DNA of 64,000 nt. It comes from Citrobacter amalonaticus (lineage in GTDB: Bacteria > Pseudomonadota > Gammaproteobacteria > Enterobacterales > Enterobacteriaceae). Shown here one piece after another: positions 10,194 to 19,614 of the stretch (the first letter of the stretch is position 1; every line of letters starts with the position of its first letter). The stretch lies in the NCBI RefSeq assembly GCF_018252635.1, contig NZ_JAGTXM010000001.1, positions 434,122 to 498,121 of the forward strand. The letters run 5' to 3'. The notes beneath the pieces are model-generated. The model was not told where the DNA came from and searched no databases. It saw only the letters and a program-made list of their open reading frames with translations. Position numbers and translations under genes: made by a program.

Positions 10194-11294
10194 CTATTGA
10201 TTGTTTTTGTGATCGGTTACTTTTACCGATACATCCATATTATTCTGAATTAGGATACATTGGCTGGTATCCATACTCCCGGATTGCTTTTTAACAAAGG
10301 CATTTAACCTTGTATTGATATATTCATTCATTTGTTTATAGGTTTGTTCTGAACAAATAAATGCTATGTTATTATTTTGAATGATGGGATATGCTTGTAT
10401 CCAGACATCATCCTGAGCACCTGGTTTAATATTCCAGTTCTGATCTAACCATCCTGATGGAAAGTTTTTTGTATTAACTTTGTACCAGGACATCGTATCG
10501 CTACGGAGACCGGTGAAAGCGAGAGTGTAGTTATTTAATTTAGTCAGCAGTCCGGGCGTTATTGTTCCAATAAAATACATAGCCATAAGGATGGTTATAG
10601 CTATTATTTGAATTGGGTTATTTTTCTTTGTCTTTTTTTTATTGATTAAAATGTCATTGCAGGCAATTAATGGTATATATATCACGATGAGGTATGAGAG
10701 CAGTATGACTATTTTATAAAATCTGGCGACACCAGATAAAGCTGCGTTGTTATATATTGCCGACATTATTATTAAAGTTGAGATATTAATAAATAATCCC
10801 TTGAGAAAAGCAATGAAGCTAGCTTTACATCTTTGTTGTAGCTGCTCCCAGCTGAAATAACAGAGATAAAAGGCAATGATGAATATTAAAAAACCTGTAG
10901 CATAAGATGTGTCTGTGGTTCCAATAATGGATAAAATAATACTGATTATAACTGACTGTCCGATTATACTCCTTGAATTGCCACTGGAGTCGAACATCGA
11001 TAGCCATGAAAAAATAAATGTTGGCATTAAAAGCAATAACATCGATAAAATAATAATCAAAGTCATCGATGCAAAAATAGCAAGAAGTGTAGCGGGACTT
11101 GCCAGGAATGAAGTGAGGAGGTTCAGTTTATCAATGCGGGAAAGGTATATCCATATATTAATAAACCCAATTGCAGCAGAGAGTAAACTGAGTTGAGGAA
11201 GGTTTGAAAATAACAAAGTCAATACTTTCTTAAGCGGTTTATAAACGCTTTTTTTCTGTTTGTTTATTCGTGCTTTATATTTGAAGTTTTCCAT
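10194..11294 (-). CDS. Unknown AT-rich polytopic membrane protein next to the T6SS
   Basis: I do not recognise this 366-residue protein. It has a basic N-terminus (KARINKQKKSVYKPLKK), then roughly eight hydrophobic segments between about residues 25 and 245. A soluble C-terminal domain of about 115 residues follows, predicted outside the cytoplasm, with two cysteines (in FICSEQTY and DTSQCILI) that could pair. The gene is far more AT-rich than its neighbours, with many ATA, TTA and AAT codons, which suggests horizontal acquisition. No clear ribosome site precedes the ATG. At the edge of a T6SS cluster it could be an immunity or effector-linked membrane protein; that is inference. Confidence 0.75.
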   Translation of the reverse strand: MENFKYKARINKQKKSVYKPLKKVLTLLFSNLPQLSLLSAAIGFINIWIYLSRIDKLNLLTSFLASPATLLAIFASMTLIIILSMLLLLMPTFIFSWLSMFDSSGNSRSIIGQSVIISIILSIIGTTDTSYATGFLIFIIAFYLCYFSWEQLQQRCKASFIAFLKGLFINISTLIIMSAIYNNAALSGVARFYKIVILLSYLIVIYIPLIACNDILINKKKTKKNNPIQIIAITILMAMYFIGTITPGLLTKLNNYTLAFTGLRSDTMSWYKVNTKNFPSGWLDQNWNIKPGAQDDVWIQAYPIIQNNNIAFICSEQTYKQMNEYINTRLNAFVKKQSGSMDTSQCILIQNNMDVSVKVTDHKNNQ

Positions 11295-11468
11295 TTTTAT
11301 TTTGCATGCCTGAATTGGTTTAATGGATGGTGTTTATTATATTGACTCAAGTAATGGTAGTCTTACGAAATTATATTGTGGTGGAAAAGTATTATATGTT
11401 AATGCAACCGTACCTGTACCTGAATTTTTATCATTAATTAGATAAAATAATGGTAAGCCTGATCTTCA

Positions 11469-12341
11469 TCATCTCCTGAACACCTCTTTCCTGTGCCACT
11501 CCACAAATTTATCCTGTGGGTAGTAAGCTTTTACCTGCGGCAGAGAGATGCTTTTCCCCTGAAAATCCCAAAACAACCTGCCGACGATCCCGCTACCGTT
11601 GACCGCTTCTGAAACCTGTACTCGCATACTCTCATCTAAGCCAATGGATCCCTTGTCAAAAGCTTTATGATGGATTGCGCAAAGGGCCAGACCATTGGGA
11701 ATTTCGCAGGGGCCACCGTGTTGCTTCCATTTGATATGGGCCGCCTCCAGCGCGACAGAAGTATTGTCGTGCCGCATGTTGAAGCCGCAAATGGCGCATT
11801 CATAGTTGTAGGCTCGCAGTACCTGTTGGCGGAACAGAGGATCGCGCTGCTTACGAAGCAACTGGAGTTCAAACCCCAGTTCATCGGCGAGTTCTTCCTG
11901 AATGCTTTCGGTGAAATGGGCTTCGAGGATTTGTCTGGCGAGAGAATTAATCAGGCTCTTATTTTTTATCAATTGGTCATAACGTTGCTTATCAAAGCCT
12001 CCAGCAACGTTATGCTCAACCAGCTCACCTACGGGAGGTTGTCGACTGCTACCGAATGTAGAACAGCGCTCCGCGTTTTTCAGTTGCCAGAATCCGTCTC
12101 CCTGTAAGCGCCAGAAGGGCATGTCCGGTCGGTACTGGGCGCGTTGTGGTCCAAATCGCTCCAGCAAACTATGGAGGTTATCGCGAATTTCCGAAGCATA
12201 ATCAAACAGACGTTGGTGACCTTGCTGATAACCCGCCAATACGTATAACAGTAGTAATGGCTTATGTGGCGCACGCTGCTCGCCTTTGCGCCAGATCGTC
12301 ATGTTGGCAATTGCCTGTTGTAGCGTTTGACTGGAATCCAT
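11469..12341 (-). CDS. SBD-HNH type IV restriction endonuclease (phosphorothioate-DNA dependent family)
   Basis: A 290-residue nuclease. The N-terminal half looks like the sulfur-binding domain (SBD) of enzymes that recognise phosphorothioated DNA: WRKGEQRAPHKPLLLLYVLA near residues 17-36 and PFWRLQGDGFWQL further on. The C-terminal half is an HNH zinc-type nuclease with CAIC, AAHI, NGLALC and HHKAFD. Characterised relatives of this layout cut near phosphorothioate sites. The chosen ATG (MDSSQT) fits the family length; an ATG three codons upstream (12350) is also possible. The frame stays open about 100 codons further upstream, but that part has no recognisable domain. No dnd genes lie in the window. 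Confidence 0.85.
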   Translation of the reverse strand: MDSSQTLQQAIANMTIWRKGEQRAPHKPLLLLYVLAGYQQGHQRLFDYASEIRDNLHSLLERFGPQRAQYRPDMPFWRLQGDGFWQLKNAERCSTFGSSRQPPVGELVEHNVAGGFDKQRYDQLIKNKSLINSLARQILEAHFTESIQEELADELGFELQLLRKQRDPLFRQQVLRAYNYECAICGFNMRHDNTSVALEAAHIKWKQHGGPCEIPNGLALCAIHHKAFDKGSIGLDESMRVQVSEAVNGSGIVGRLFWDFQGKSISLPQVKAYYPQDKFVEWHRKEVFRR

Positions 12342-12688
12342 TGATTTCATTACTCGGTAAATAATTGCGATGATGCTCGCAAAATACCGCCCGATCAAGC
12401 GATGAAGGAGGGATACACTGGCGGAGTCACGGAGTCTCATCAATAAGGCAAGCAAAGCCCGCCGGATTACATGGATCTCATCAAATGAATAAATTACCCG
12501 ATCGCTTATAGTGTGATCAACATGGCTGGGTAACTGAGTGGAATGAGTATGCCGCTGATTCTGGACATTATTCTGGTCTCCAGGGTCATTGAACCATTGT
12601 CGAGAAATATAAAGGTCAACTACCGGTAACTGGCGTGATGATGTGTGGGTAAGCATGTGGCCTTACCCGCACCTCGCTATCCGGGTCT
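12342..12688. other. 347-base spacer upstream of the SBD-HNH gene
   Basis: The leftward frame of the nuclease gene stays open here to 12656, but there is no family resemblance and no ribosome site at its far ATG. It may hold the nuclease promoter or be a decayed 5' segment. I see no other gene and no clear terminator for the tssA-PAAR unit. Confidence 0.4.
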
Positions 12689-13081
12689 TCAACTCACCAT
12701 CGTTGTCACCTGTCCTGGAAAACTGATTTGAATCACCCCGCCCCAGATGCAGATGAGCGTTGACTGTGCATTCAGCGCCGGAGCGTTGCCGACCATGATT
12801 GTTGGCGAACCGGGTGCCCACGGCGCAACGGTCGCGGGAATACACGGCATGGGCGTGAGCACGCCCAGCGCGGCGGCGGTGGCCGCCGCCACCGTAGGGT
12901 TAGCCAGGCTGCTACACATACCAAAGGGCAGAATATTAACGAACGGCTTGTTATCCATAATATTTGCCATCGGCAGGTTATTCACCAGCGTACGGTTGAC
13001 GGGCAGGACGTTTAACGTCGAAGGTGCAATGCCAAACGAGCACTGCATCATGGCCCCGATACAAACGGCAGGGCAACTCAT
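12689..13081 (-). CDS. PAAR-like (DUF4280-type) T6SS spike-tip protein
   Basis: A 130-residue glycine/proline/alanine-rich protein beginning MSCPAVCIGAMMQCSFG. Its repeated short motifs (NIMDNKPFVNI, PCIPATVAPWAPGSPT, CTWGG-like ICIWGG) are typical of DUF4280/PAAR-like proteins. These are thought to cap the VgrG spike and carry effectors. The stretch AAATAAALG is alanine-rich. Its start overlaps the tssA stop by four bases, so it is the last gene of the leftward tss operon. No C-terminal toxin extension is present, so it is a bare tip or adaptor. The family name is from memory; the tip role is inferred. Confidence 0.85.
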   Translation of the reverse strand: MSCPAVCIGAMMQCSFGIAPSTLNVLPVNRTLVNNLPMANIMDNKPFVNILPFGMCSSLANPTVAAATAAALGVLTPMPCIPATVAPWAPGSPTIMVGNAPALNAQSTLICIWGGVIQISFPGQVTTMVS

Positions 13082-13998
13082 GGCAGTACCCCCAGTTGCC
13101 GCCAGAGTCGGCGGGCAGATTCATCACCGCTAATTAATTCCTGAAGTAATTCAGGCAGAGGCGTGTGTCCCCAGACCCAGGCGCGCTCGAGCAGATAAGG
13201 TACAGGGCTGTGGGGCTCTGTACGTTGCAGATAGCTGGCAACCTGGCGAAGCATCTGATAGGCCTCCTCGCGATTGGCGAAGGTGGCGGAGGACGATATT
13301 GTCGTCTGTTTATTGACGGCTGGCGTCAGCGTATTTTCAGGTGGTGCGCTACCCAGCGCCTGCTGGCAGGTTTTTATTTTTTGTTCCAGTACGTGAAAAG
13401 AGGGCGCGGACGCTTCTGGCCAGTGCTGGCAGACCGCATTCAGGCGCTGCAACCATTGCAGACTGGCCGCCAGCGCCTCGGCAACAGGGCGGCTGGTCTC
13501 GCTGAACGGTGGGCTGGGATGATGACCTTGCTCCCATTGGCTGAGCGTAATGCTTTCATCGTTAAGCTCAAACAGCGGCGCATCGGCTATCAGGACGGCA
13601 TAATGCTGCGCCATCCAACTGAGCGGCGCGGCGCGATAATCATAATCCCCGTCTCTGATCTGCGGATGCAGATCTTCCGGATAGTATTCCTGCGCCAGCG
13701 TCAGCAGCCCCAGCGCCTGCGGAAGGGCCGACAGTCCGTGCAGACGGATCCAGGCATCACCAAGCCAGGACATCACCACCAGATCTTTACTGCGGCTGGT
13801 GGTCAGGTGGCTGGCCAGTCTGGCGACCTCCTCCCAGTCGGCGCGCCGTGGTACGCTCTGCCAGACGCCAGTAGGCAAGGATTCATCGTCCTCCTGACGC
13901 GCGCTGACCAATCGGTCGAACTCGGGCGAATAGCGGATGGACTCCCCACAGGGGCTGTCCGGACTAATGGAAATGAGTAATGCGTCTATCTGTTCCAT
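13078..13998 (-). CDS. tssA: TssA, T6SS baseplate/sheath-associated protein
   Basis: A 306-residue protein with the N-terminal ImpA domain of TssA proteins. Family-type segments are PDSPCGESIRYSPEFDRL (about 13-30), a W-E-E-V-A-R-L segment, SKDLVVMSWLGDAWIRLHGL and YYPEDLHPQ. TssA coordinates sheath and tube assembly on the baseplate. The C-terminus (LLERAWVWGHTPLPELLQEL) matches the TssA C-terminal arrangement. It overlaps tssM by 13 bases upstream and the PAAR-like gene by four downstream. Confidence 0.92.
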   Translation of the reverse strand: MEQIDALLISISPDSPCGESIRYSPEFDRLVSARQEDDESLPTGVWQSVPRRADWEEVARLASHLTTSRSKDLVVMSWLGDAWIRLHGLSALPQALGLLTLAQEYYPEDLHPQIRDGDYDYRAAPLSWMAQHYAVLIADAPLFELNDESITLSQWEQGHHPSPPFSETSRPVAEALAASLQWLQRLNAVCQHWPEASAPSFHVLEQKIKTCQQALGSAPPENTLTPAVNKQTTISSSATFANREEAYQMLRQVASYLQRTEPHSPVPYLLERAWVWGHTPLPELLQELISGDESARRLWRQLGVLP

Positions 13999-16900
13999 TG
14001 ATGTTCTCCCGAAAATCCCTGTTCAGTCAGGATGACCCAGGGCAGCGGTGCATTGTTTTGCGCATTCAGTAACGCAAACTGGATATTGACGGTCGCACGA
14101 GAGCGCTGTTGTCCATCGCTCACGGGCAGGGAAAAACGAAGCGGCACAGGCTGCGCCAGCGCGCCGCCGACGCGCTGCAGGTCTGTCATGCGCAGCAACG
14201 CCCATGCACCTTGCCAGCGCCAGCGCGCCGTATCACCCGCCACGCTCAGGCCGACAACGGCGCTATCAGGCACGGGACGCCACGCGGAATTTGCCGCCCA
14301 GCGCAGGCTGAACATCAGCTCATCGCCGCTGCGCCAGTGCAGATCGGCGTCGGTGCCTCCGGGCCAGGTCAGAGTTTGCTGATTACCGCTTAACTGCCAG
14401 TCGACGATCTGATCCGCGCCGGCTTCCTGATTGCGTCCCGTCCGCCAGTTCACCCGCACCACCACGCCATCTGGTGAGACCAGCGCGGAAAGCAACGGTT
14501 GGGCGGCGGCTAACTGGCGAATCAGCGCGGGTTGGTCTGTGAGCGTTTCCGGCGGCAGCTCTGCCAGTAACGATACCAGTTCGCGAACCCGATCCACATC
14601 CGCATCTGGCGCATGGGGCCGCGCCGTGAATGGGAAATGTCCGGCAAGCCAGCGGTTATAGAGCGTGAAAATTTTCTGCACCGCACCGATGCTGCCCTGC
14701 TGACGTAGCTGCTGACAGTTTTGCGCCGAGGCGCTGAGCAACGCGTTAAGCGAGGCGCTGTAAAAATCCTGTTGACCTGTTGCACGAAACGATGCCAGTT
14801 CGCTCTGACAATTTTGGGCGGTTAACGTCGGTAACGTTGCAGCGAGAGTTTGCAGTTGTGCTGGCGCGCTGGTGGGATCCTGCTGTTGCAGGCGGATTAA
14901 CGTTTCCAGCGAACTGACCCAGCGGGCGATCTGCTGATTTTGCGTGGTGGTCAGCCATGGTCGCTGCGCGCTGAGCCATTCTATCGGTTGCTGGTAGCGT
15001 GTGAGCGTCGCAGAAATCTGCGCCGTCTGGGCGGCGGCCCAGCCCATCACCTCTAGTCCACTCGTCTGTGCCTGTTCCGGTGTTGCCGTGTTGACCAGCG
15101 GCGGGTGGATGTCGGGCAGGCGTGCGCTACCTTCATCGTTCACTCGCGCAATGATCTGTGCGGCCACCTGCTGACGCAGCGTACTGGCGAGGGCCGGGCG
15201 ATTGATCTGCATTAGCGCCGCGATGACGCGATCGGCATTTTCAGTGTCGATCTCTCGCGCCGTTGCGGTGCCAGGAACGCCGCGGTAAAGCGCCTGACGA
15301 ATGGCGCGTTCGACGGCATTCTGCGCCAGTTCACTGAGCCGGGGTCGCCAGAGGCTGTCGGGAAGCCGTTCGCTATACCGCTGATAACCAGTAAACAGCG
15401 TTGCGGCTTGCTGAATCTGCTGATCGCCAGGATAACCGGGGTTCTCCGGTAGCAATTGCCCCGCGCCCTGCTGCCAGAACGGTTGATTCAGCAGATCGCG
15501 TAAACTTTTTTGCAGCGCCAGAATATCGGGAGAGACATGAAATTCGCCCTGTGAGGATTGCGCGGTCAGCGTGGAAAAATGCAGTAGAGAGCGGTCAATC
15601 TGGGCCATCAACTGTTGACGTAATTGTTCCTCATCGTTGAGGAGTTCGTGAATAGCCGTCCGGTCGAGCAGGCGCAGCGCCTGCGCCTGGGTAAGCAATG
15701 TGTCCAGGGCAAGCCGCACAGGGGAGTGCACCGCGTCCTGACTGAGACTATTGAGCGTGGTCAGGGCGTTTTGCAGTCGACTTATCTGCCGCATTAGCAG
15801 ACGCACGAAATCCGCGTTAATCTCCCCGTCGTTGGTGAAAGTAAGCAGCAGGTCGTCGAGCTGTCCGGCATAGATCTCCGGACTGGCGTTACCGTAGACT
15901 TGCTCCAGCCAGCGCCGGGTTTCGCGGATAAACTGTTCGCTGTTGCGTTGGGTCAGTTCGCTGGCATCGGCCAGGTTCATCTGGCTCAAGGGGAGTGTGG
16001 CGAGCATCTCATTAAGCTCAGCCGTGGCGGGCAGGGCAGCCACTTCCACATTAACTCCCCAGACGGTTGAAGAGACCTCGGCCAGTGTCTGCACCGTGGG
16101 GCGTTTGACCTGCGTCAGTTGCAGCAGCGGCAGATAGCGGGTCTCCATTTGCTTCGTCTGTTCGAGTAAAAACAGGATCCGCCGGTAACGCTCTTCCGCC
16201 AGCAGATCGTCCCGTTCGCGCAGGCCGTCGCCGCGCTTCGCGCTCTGATGTTGCAAGCAGATGCCGTTGATTGCCGGCGCCAGCAGGCTGCGTAGGGTGG
16301 CGTGATGAAAGGTGGCGCTCAGTTTGCTGTCAGTCCGGCTGAACAGCGAGCCCGGCCAGATGAACGAGCGAAAATGCCACTGCGGGACGTCATTCACCAT
16401 CCGCCAGTACCGTGCGGCAGAACGTTCCCCGGGGGTATCGCCGGGAGCAATTTGCGTCGCGAGGCTTTGCAACTCGTTATGCAGCAACAGGGCGTTGGTA
16501 TGCTGAGACGGCCAGCGCCAGATCATCACTACCAGCCAGACGACGCACAGTGCGCTGTAGCCGGCGAGAAGCGTAAAATGGCGGCGCAGATTAAGCCGCA
16601 GCAGGCGACGTACCGGCAGCGCCAGCCCTCGTTCGGCGAGGATTTTGTCTCGCAAAAGAGGCTGGCAGAACGCCATCTGCGGTTTTTCGTTCGCCACATG
16701 GTAAGCGACAAACCAGATCCCACGCAGGAGCGGCGGCTCATCGCGGGCATTGCTGCTCAGCAGCCCATCGAATCCGGCGTGTAGCGCCGCCGCCAGCGAC
16801 GGAAAAAACTCCGGCAGGCGAAACAGCGATACTGACGTATTGCCACTGAGCGCGCCGAGTTCAGTCACCGTCTGGCGTAGTGAGAAGCGGGTGTTCTCCA

Positions 16901-17549
16901 GCGCATCGTCAATCCACTGCGGTTTCCAGACGGCTTCCCGTGGACAAGAAATCGCGCTTCCGATGGCGTATCCCTGGGCCTGGGGCGGGAGTTGACGCAG
17001 TAGCGTTCGCATACCATCCTGCGCTTCCATACCGCTTATTAGCAGATAAATGGGCAGGCTGAGGCCGCAAACCTGCTGGATCTGCTGGCAGCGTTCTGAC
17101 AGATAAGCGTATGCGTCCCCCTGTAAATCCGCGAGCGGCAGGGTCAGAATCAGCGCATCCAGCGGGCGCTGAGGGCGACTTTTCACCAGCGCCGCCACCA
17201 TCTTTTGCCAGTCGTTCTGCCGGATAAGCCGTTTTTTCTCCGTGGTTTGCAATGAATGCGGTACGCAGAGCAGGCTGCATTGTGCATCAAACCACCACTG
17301 TCCGAACCAGGATTCTGTACCGTCGATTAGTGACCAACTACGGCACAGCAGACGGTTGTCCTCCTCGTTACCCAGCATCAGGATCCGGGTGCTGTCGTAA
17401 GGATCCTGTCCACCGTTGGCGCGCAGGATCTCCTTTTGCGCACGGATAAAAGCGTCGTTGCGATATTGCCATTGCCACCAGACGTACCAGAGCGTGATTG
17501 CCAGCAGCACCAGTACCACGATTGTCAGCGACAGCCACGGTTGCGTCAT
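13986..17549 (-). CDS. tssM: TssM (IcmF family), T6SS membrane-complex protein without a visible Walker A motif
   Basis: A 1187-residue inner-membrane protein of the TssJLM trans-envelope complex. There is one hydrophobic segment at about residues 6-26, then a cytoplasmic domain, then a second at about 340-360 (TLLAGYSALCVVWLVVMIW) and a long periplasmic part. The C-terminal domain (PLRFSLPVSDGQQRSRATV and neighbours) is typical of TssM. Most relatives carry a P-loop (GxxGxGKT) after the first membrane region. Here the matching place reads ILMLGNEEDNRLLC and no P-loop is seen. The start follows GGAGGAG and overlaps the tssL stop by four bases. An upstream in-frame start lies inside tssL. Confidence 0.92.
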   Translation of the reverse strand: MTQPWLSLTIVVLVLLAITLWYVWWQWQYRNDAFIRAQKEILRANGGQDPYDSTRILMLGNEEDNRLLCRSWSLIDGTESWFGQWWFDAQCSLLCVPHSLQTTEKKRLIRQNDWQKMVAALVKSRPQRPLDALILTLPLADLQGDAYAYLSERCQQIQQVCGLSLPIYLLISGMEAQDGMRTLLRQLPPQAQGYAIGSAISCPREAVWKPQWIDDALENTRFSLRQTVTELGALSGNTSVSLFRLPEFFPSLAAALHAGFDGLLSSNARDEPPLLRGIWFVAYHVANEKPQMAFCQPLLRDKILAERGLALPVRRLLRLNLRRHFTLLAGYSALCVVWLVVMIWRWPSQHTNALLLHNELQSLATQIAPGDTPGERSAARYWRMVNDVPQWHFRSFIWPGSLFSRTDSKLSATFHHATLRSLLAPAINGICLQHQSAKRGDGLRERDDLLAEERYRRILFLLEQTKQMETRYLPLLQLTQVKRPTVQTLAEVSSTVWGVNVEVAALPATAELNEMLATLPLSQMNLADASELTQRNSEQFIRETRRWLEQVYGNASPEIYAGQLDDLLLTFTNDGEINADFVRLLMRQISRLQNALTTLNSLSQDAVHSPVRLALDTLLTQAQALRLLDRTAIHELLNDEEQLRQQLMAQIDRSLLHFSTLTAQSSQGEFHVSPDILALQKSLRDLLNQPFWQQGAGQLLPENPGYPGDQQIQQAATLFTGYQRYSERLPDSLWRPRLSELAQNAVERAIRQALYRGVPGTATAREIDTENADRVIAALMQINRPALASTLRQQVAAQIIARVNDEGSARLPDIHPPLVNTATPEQAQTSGLEVMGWAAAQTAQISATLTRYQQPIEWLSAQRPWLTTTQNQQIARWVSSLETLIRLQQQDPTSAPAQLQTLAATLPTLTAQNCQSELASFRATGQQDFYSASLNALLSASAQNCQQLRQQGSIGAVQKIFTLYNRWLAGHFPFTARPHAPDADVDRVRELVSLLAELPPETLTDQPALIRQLAAAQPLLSALVSPDGVVVRVNWRTGRNQEAGADQIVDWQLSGNQQTLTWPGGTDADLHWRSGDELMFSLRWAANSAWRPVPDSAVVGLSVAGDTARWRWQGAWALLRMTDLQRVGGALAQPVPLRFSLPVSDGQQRSRATVNIQFALLNAQNNAPLPWVILTEQGFSGEHQWNR

Positions 17550-18292
17550 GGCGTCTCCTCCGGACAGAGTTGGATCGCGGAAAAGCCCGGTAGCGTATTC
17601 ACGCCAATGGCGTCTTCGAGGCCCAGCCACAGGTGTTGGCTTAGTAGTAACAGCGCCAGCAGCACGATCAGCGCAACCAGATGCAGACGGGAGAGATCGG
17701 GCAGACGGCGGCGGGGAGGCAGTTGCAGTGGCGCTCCCAACGAGTTGGCATTCAGGCGTTCGACAATGTCATCGGCCCGGGGATCCTGCTGAAACGCAAA
17801 ATGCCACAGTAACCGGCAGGTCTCCTGATGCGTCGTTTCATTGAAATCGTCGCGGTGGATACCAAAACCCAGCGTCAGACAGCGTAAGTAAAGCGCGGCT
17901 AAATCGCGCTGGCCCGCAAGGCGTTCGCTGAGCAGGGCCTGAATGCGTTGCGCAAGGACATCCCCCGCGCGATGCGTTTGCCAAAGGTGGTATTCCAGCG
18001 GACAAGCCTGCCACTGAAGGTGCGCCGGCCACGGCGTGTAGAGCACGGTTTCATCGATCAGGGCGACCAGCGCATACACGGCGGCATCGATCTGTGCCTG
18101 AAACGGGCTACCCAGTTCCCGGTTGAGGCGTTGCGCGTAGTCCGAAACGATCTGATTACTGCAGGAGAATGCCTGTTGATACAACATTTCCGGTGCCTGC
18201 GTGCTGGTTTTCCAGTGTTCAAATTGCGTCAGCCAGCAGGTAAAAACCGTATCAAACAGACGGCTGGCGGGCATGTCAGTCGCCATCGGCAT
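17546..18292 (-). CDS. tssL: TssL (DotU family), T6SS membrane-complex protein
   Basis: A 248-residue DotU-type protein. The cytoplasmic domain (about 10-185) includes AAVYALVALIDETVLYTPW and the family LTLGFGIHRDDF region. One membrane anchor lies near residues 205-225. There is no OmpA-like peptidoglycan-binding extension, so this is the short TssL form and no peptidoglycan-anchoring partner gene is visible here. AGGAGG lies nine bases before the ATG. The gene overlaps tssK by 17 bases and tssM by four. Confidence 0.93.
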   Translation of the reverse strand: MPMATDMPASRLFDTVFTCWLTQFEHWKTSTQAPEMLYQQAFSCSNQIVSDYAQRLNRELGSPFQAQIDAAVYALVALIDETVLYTPWPAHLQWQACPLEYHLWQTHRAGDVLAQRIQALLSERLAGQRDLAALYLRCLTLGFGIHRDDFNETTHQETCRLLWHFAFQQDPRADDIVERLNANSLGAPLQLPPRRRLPDLSRLHLVALIVLLALLLLSQHLWLGLEDAIGVNTLPGFSAIQLCPEETP

Positions 18293-19613
18293 GGTATTGC
18301 GCCTCCTGCCGATAGAGCATGATCTTCTCAGGACTGACGCTGGCTTTATGCAGTGGGGCGATGATCAGCGGGGCGTCGTGCTCAAACCATTGCGTGGTGA
18401 GCGTGAGGGTAAACAGCGCGATGGTGCTGTCGGTCTCCCACTCCGTCCGCTGTTGTGTCGCAAGCGGCGCGACGGACATGCCGTGCATGCGCTGGCGGCG
18501 TAAAATCGGCTGAAACGGCTGGCAGGAAATCAGCGACGACTGTAGCCAGTCGGCCGCCGACAGCGGGCTGCCGTCAGGCATAAGGATACCGATCACTACC
18601 TGTTCGCCCGCCTGTATCTCACCAGGCAGCCTCAGGGAGAAGTCGTCTTCCCCGGCAGTAAAATTCAGCCGTAGTCGACGGCGATGAATATGTACCAGTT
18701 GCGTGCGCAATAGCGTAAACAGCGTGGTAAAACCTGGCTGCATATTTTCGTAGTCAAAACCGGGAAGCCAGGGCAGGGGTTTATCCTGAGTCAGGACAGC
18801 GGTCTGACCGCAGAACAAACACAGTGCGCGAAACAGATCCGCCGGATGGGACTTTCCGCTGTTAACCAGACATTCCAGTAGCGGCAGCACGCCCTGAATA
18901 CTTTGCAGGCAAAGCGTTAGCCAGAGCCAGTTGTGTGTATGGTCGTTTTGCCTGGCGAGTTGCGCTTCACGGCTGAGAAACAGGATTTTCTCTCTGGCCA
19001 ACAGACAAAGCTCACGAGTCTGTTGGCAGAGCGTGCTGCCCTCGTCCACCTGAGGTGATGGGGGAAACCAGTCGTTGCGGCGAAATCCCCCTTCGGTGTA
19101 GACCACCTGAATCAGCGGCAGGCAGAGGAGATCGGCGCGTTCATGCTGGCTGACCAGGCGCGGTGCGGGCTGCCAACTGGCAATAGATTCGGGAAACTCT
19201 CCGCTGGTTAAATCGGGCAGCGGTGCGCTGGTGATGGAACGAAAACGGGTGGTAAACGGCTGCCACTGACCGCCGCGGTTTGCCGACGGTAGCGCCAGCC
19301 AGAGGGTGTGTTCGCTGTCGGCCGTTGCCGGGAGCAGACGAGTACAGTCAAATTCCAGCGGTGGATCGCGTTGGATATCGTAGTCAATGGGTAAGCCATC
19401 GGGCATGATCGCTCTCAGGCGTAAGAGTCGCAGAGTACCGGCGCAAAGCGCGGCATCGTCAATCTCCAGATGGTTCACGCCCCAGAACCACGGGTTAGCA
19501 TGACCTGCAAGCGCGGCGGCGAGTGTGTCATGACGCAGCGACTGCAACTGGAAATGCTGTGGCAGCATCGCCATGCCCTCATACCAGCAGACCATTGCCG
19601 GGATTGTCGTCAT
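18276..19613 (-). CDS. tssK: TssK, T6SS baseplate adaptor
   Basis: A 445-residue TssK-family protein linking the baseplate to the TssJLM membrane complex. The hallmark N-terminus (VCWYEGMAMLPQHFQ, about residues 8-22) and the following WFWGVNHLEID are clear. The rest has the expected receptor-binding-protein-like layout. A GGAAAG site precedes the ATG. It lies one base after tssJ and overlaps tssL. Confidence 0.95.
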   Translation of the reverse strand: MTTIPAMVCWYEGMAMLPQHFQLQSLRHDTLAAALAGHANPWFWGVNHLEIDDAALCAGTLRLLRLRAIMPDGLPIDYDIQRDPPLEFDCTRLLPATADSEHTLWLALPSANRGGQWQPFTTRFRSITSAPLPDLTSGEFPESIASWQPAPRLVSQHERADLLCLPLIQVVYTEGGFRRNDWFPPSPQVDEGSTLCQQTRELCLLAREKILFLSREAQLARQNDHTHNWLWLTLCLQSIQGVLPLLECLVNSGKSHPADLFRALCLFCGQTAVLTQDKPLPWLPGFDYENMQPGFTTLFTLLRTQLVHIHRRRLRLNFTAGEDDFSLRLPGEIQAGEQVVIGILMPDGSPLSAADWLQSSLISCQPFQPILRRQRMHGMSVAPLATQQRTEWETDSTIALFTLTLTTQWFEHDAPLIIAPLHKASVSPEKIMLYRQEAQYHADGD

Positions 19614-19614
19614 A

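Noticed and set aside
12342-12656. Upstream extension of the SBD-HNH gene by about 100 codons
   Set aside because: The peptide has no recognised domain, no signal and no good ribosome site; the family begins near MDSSQT.
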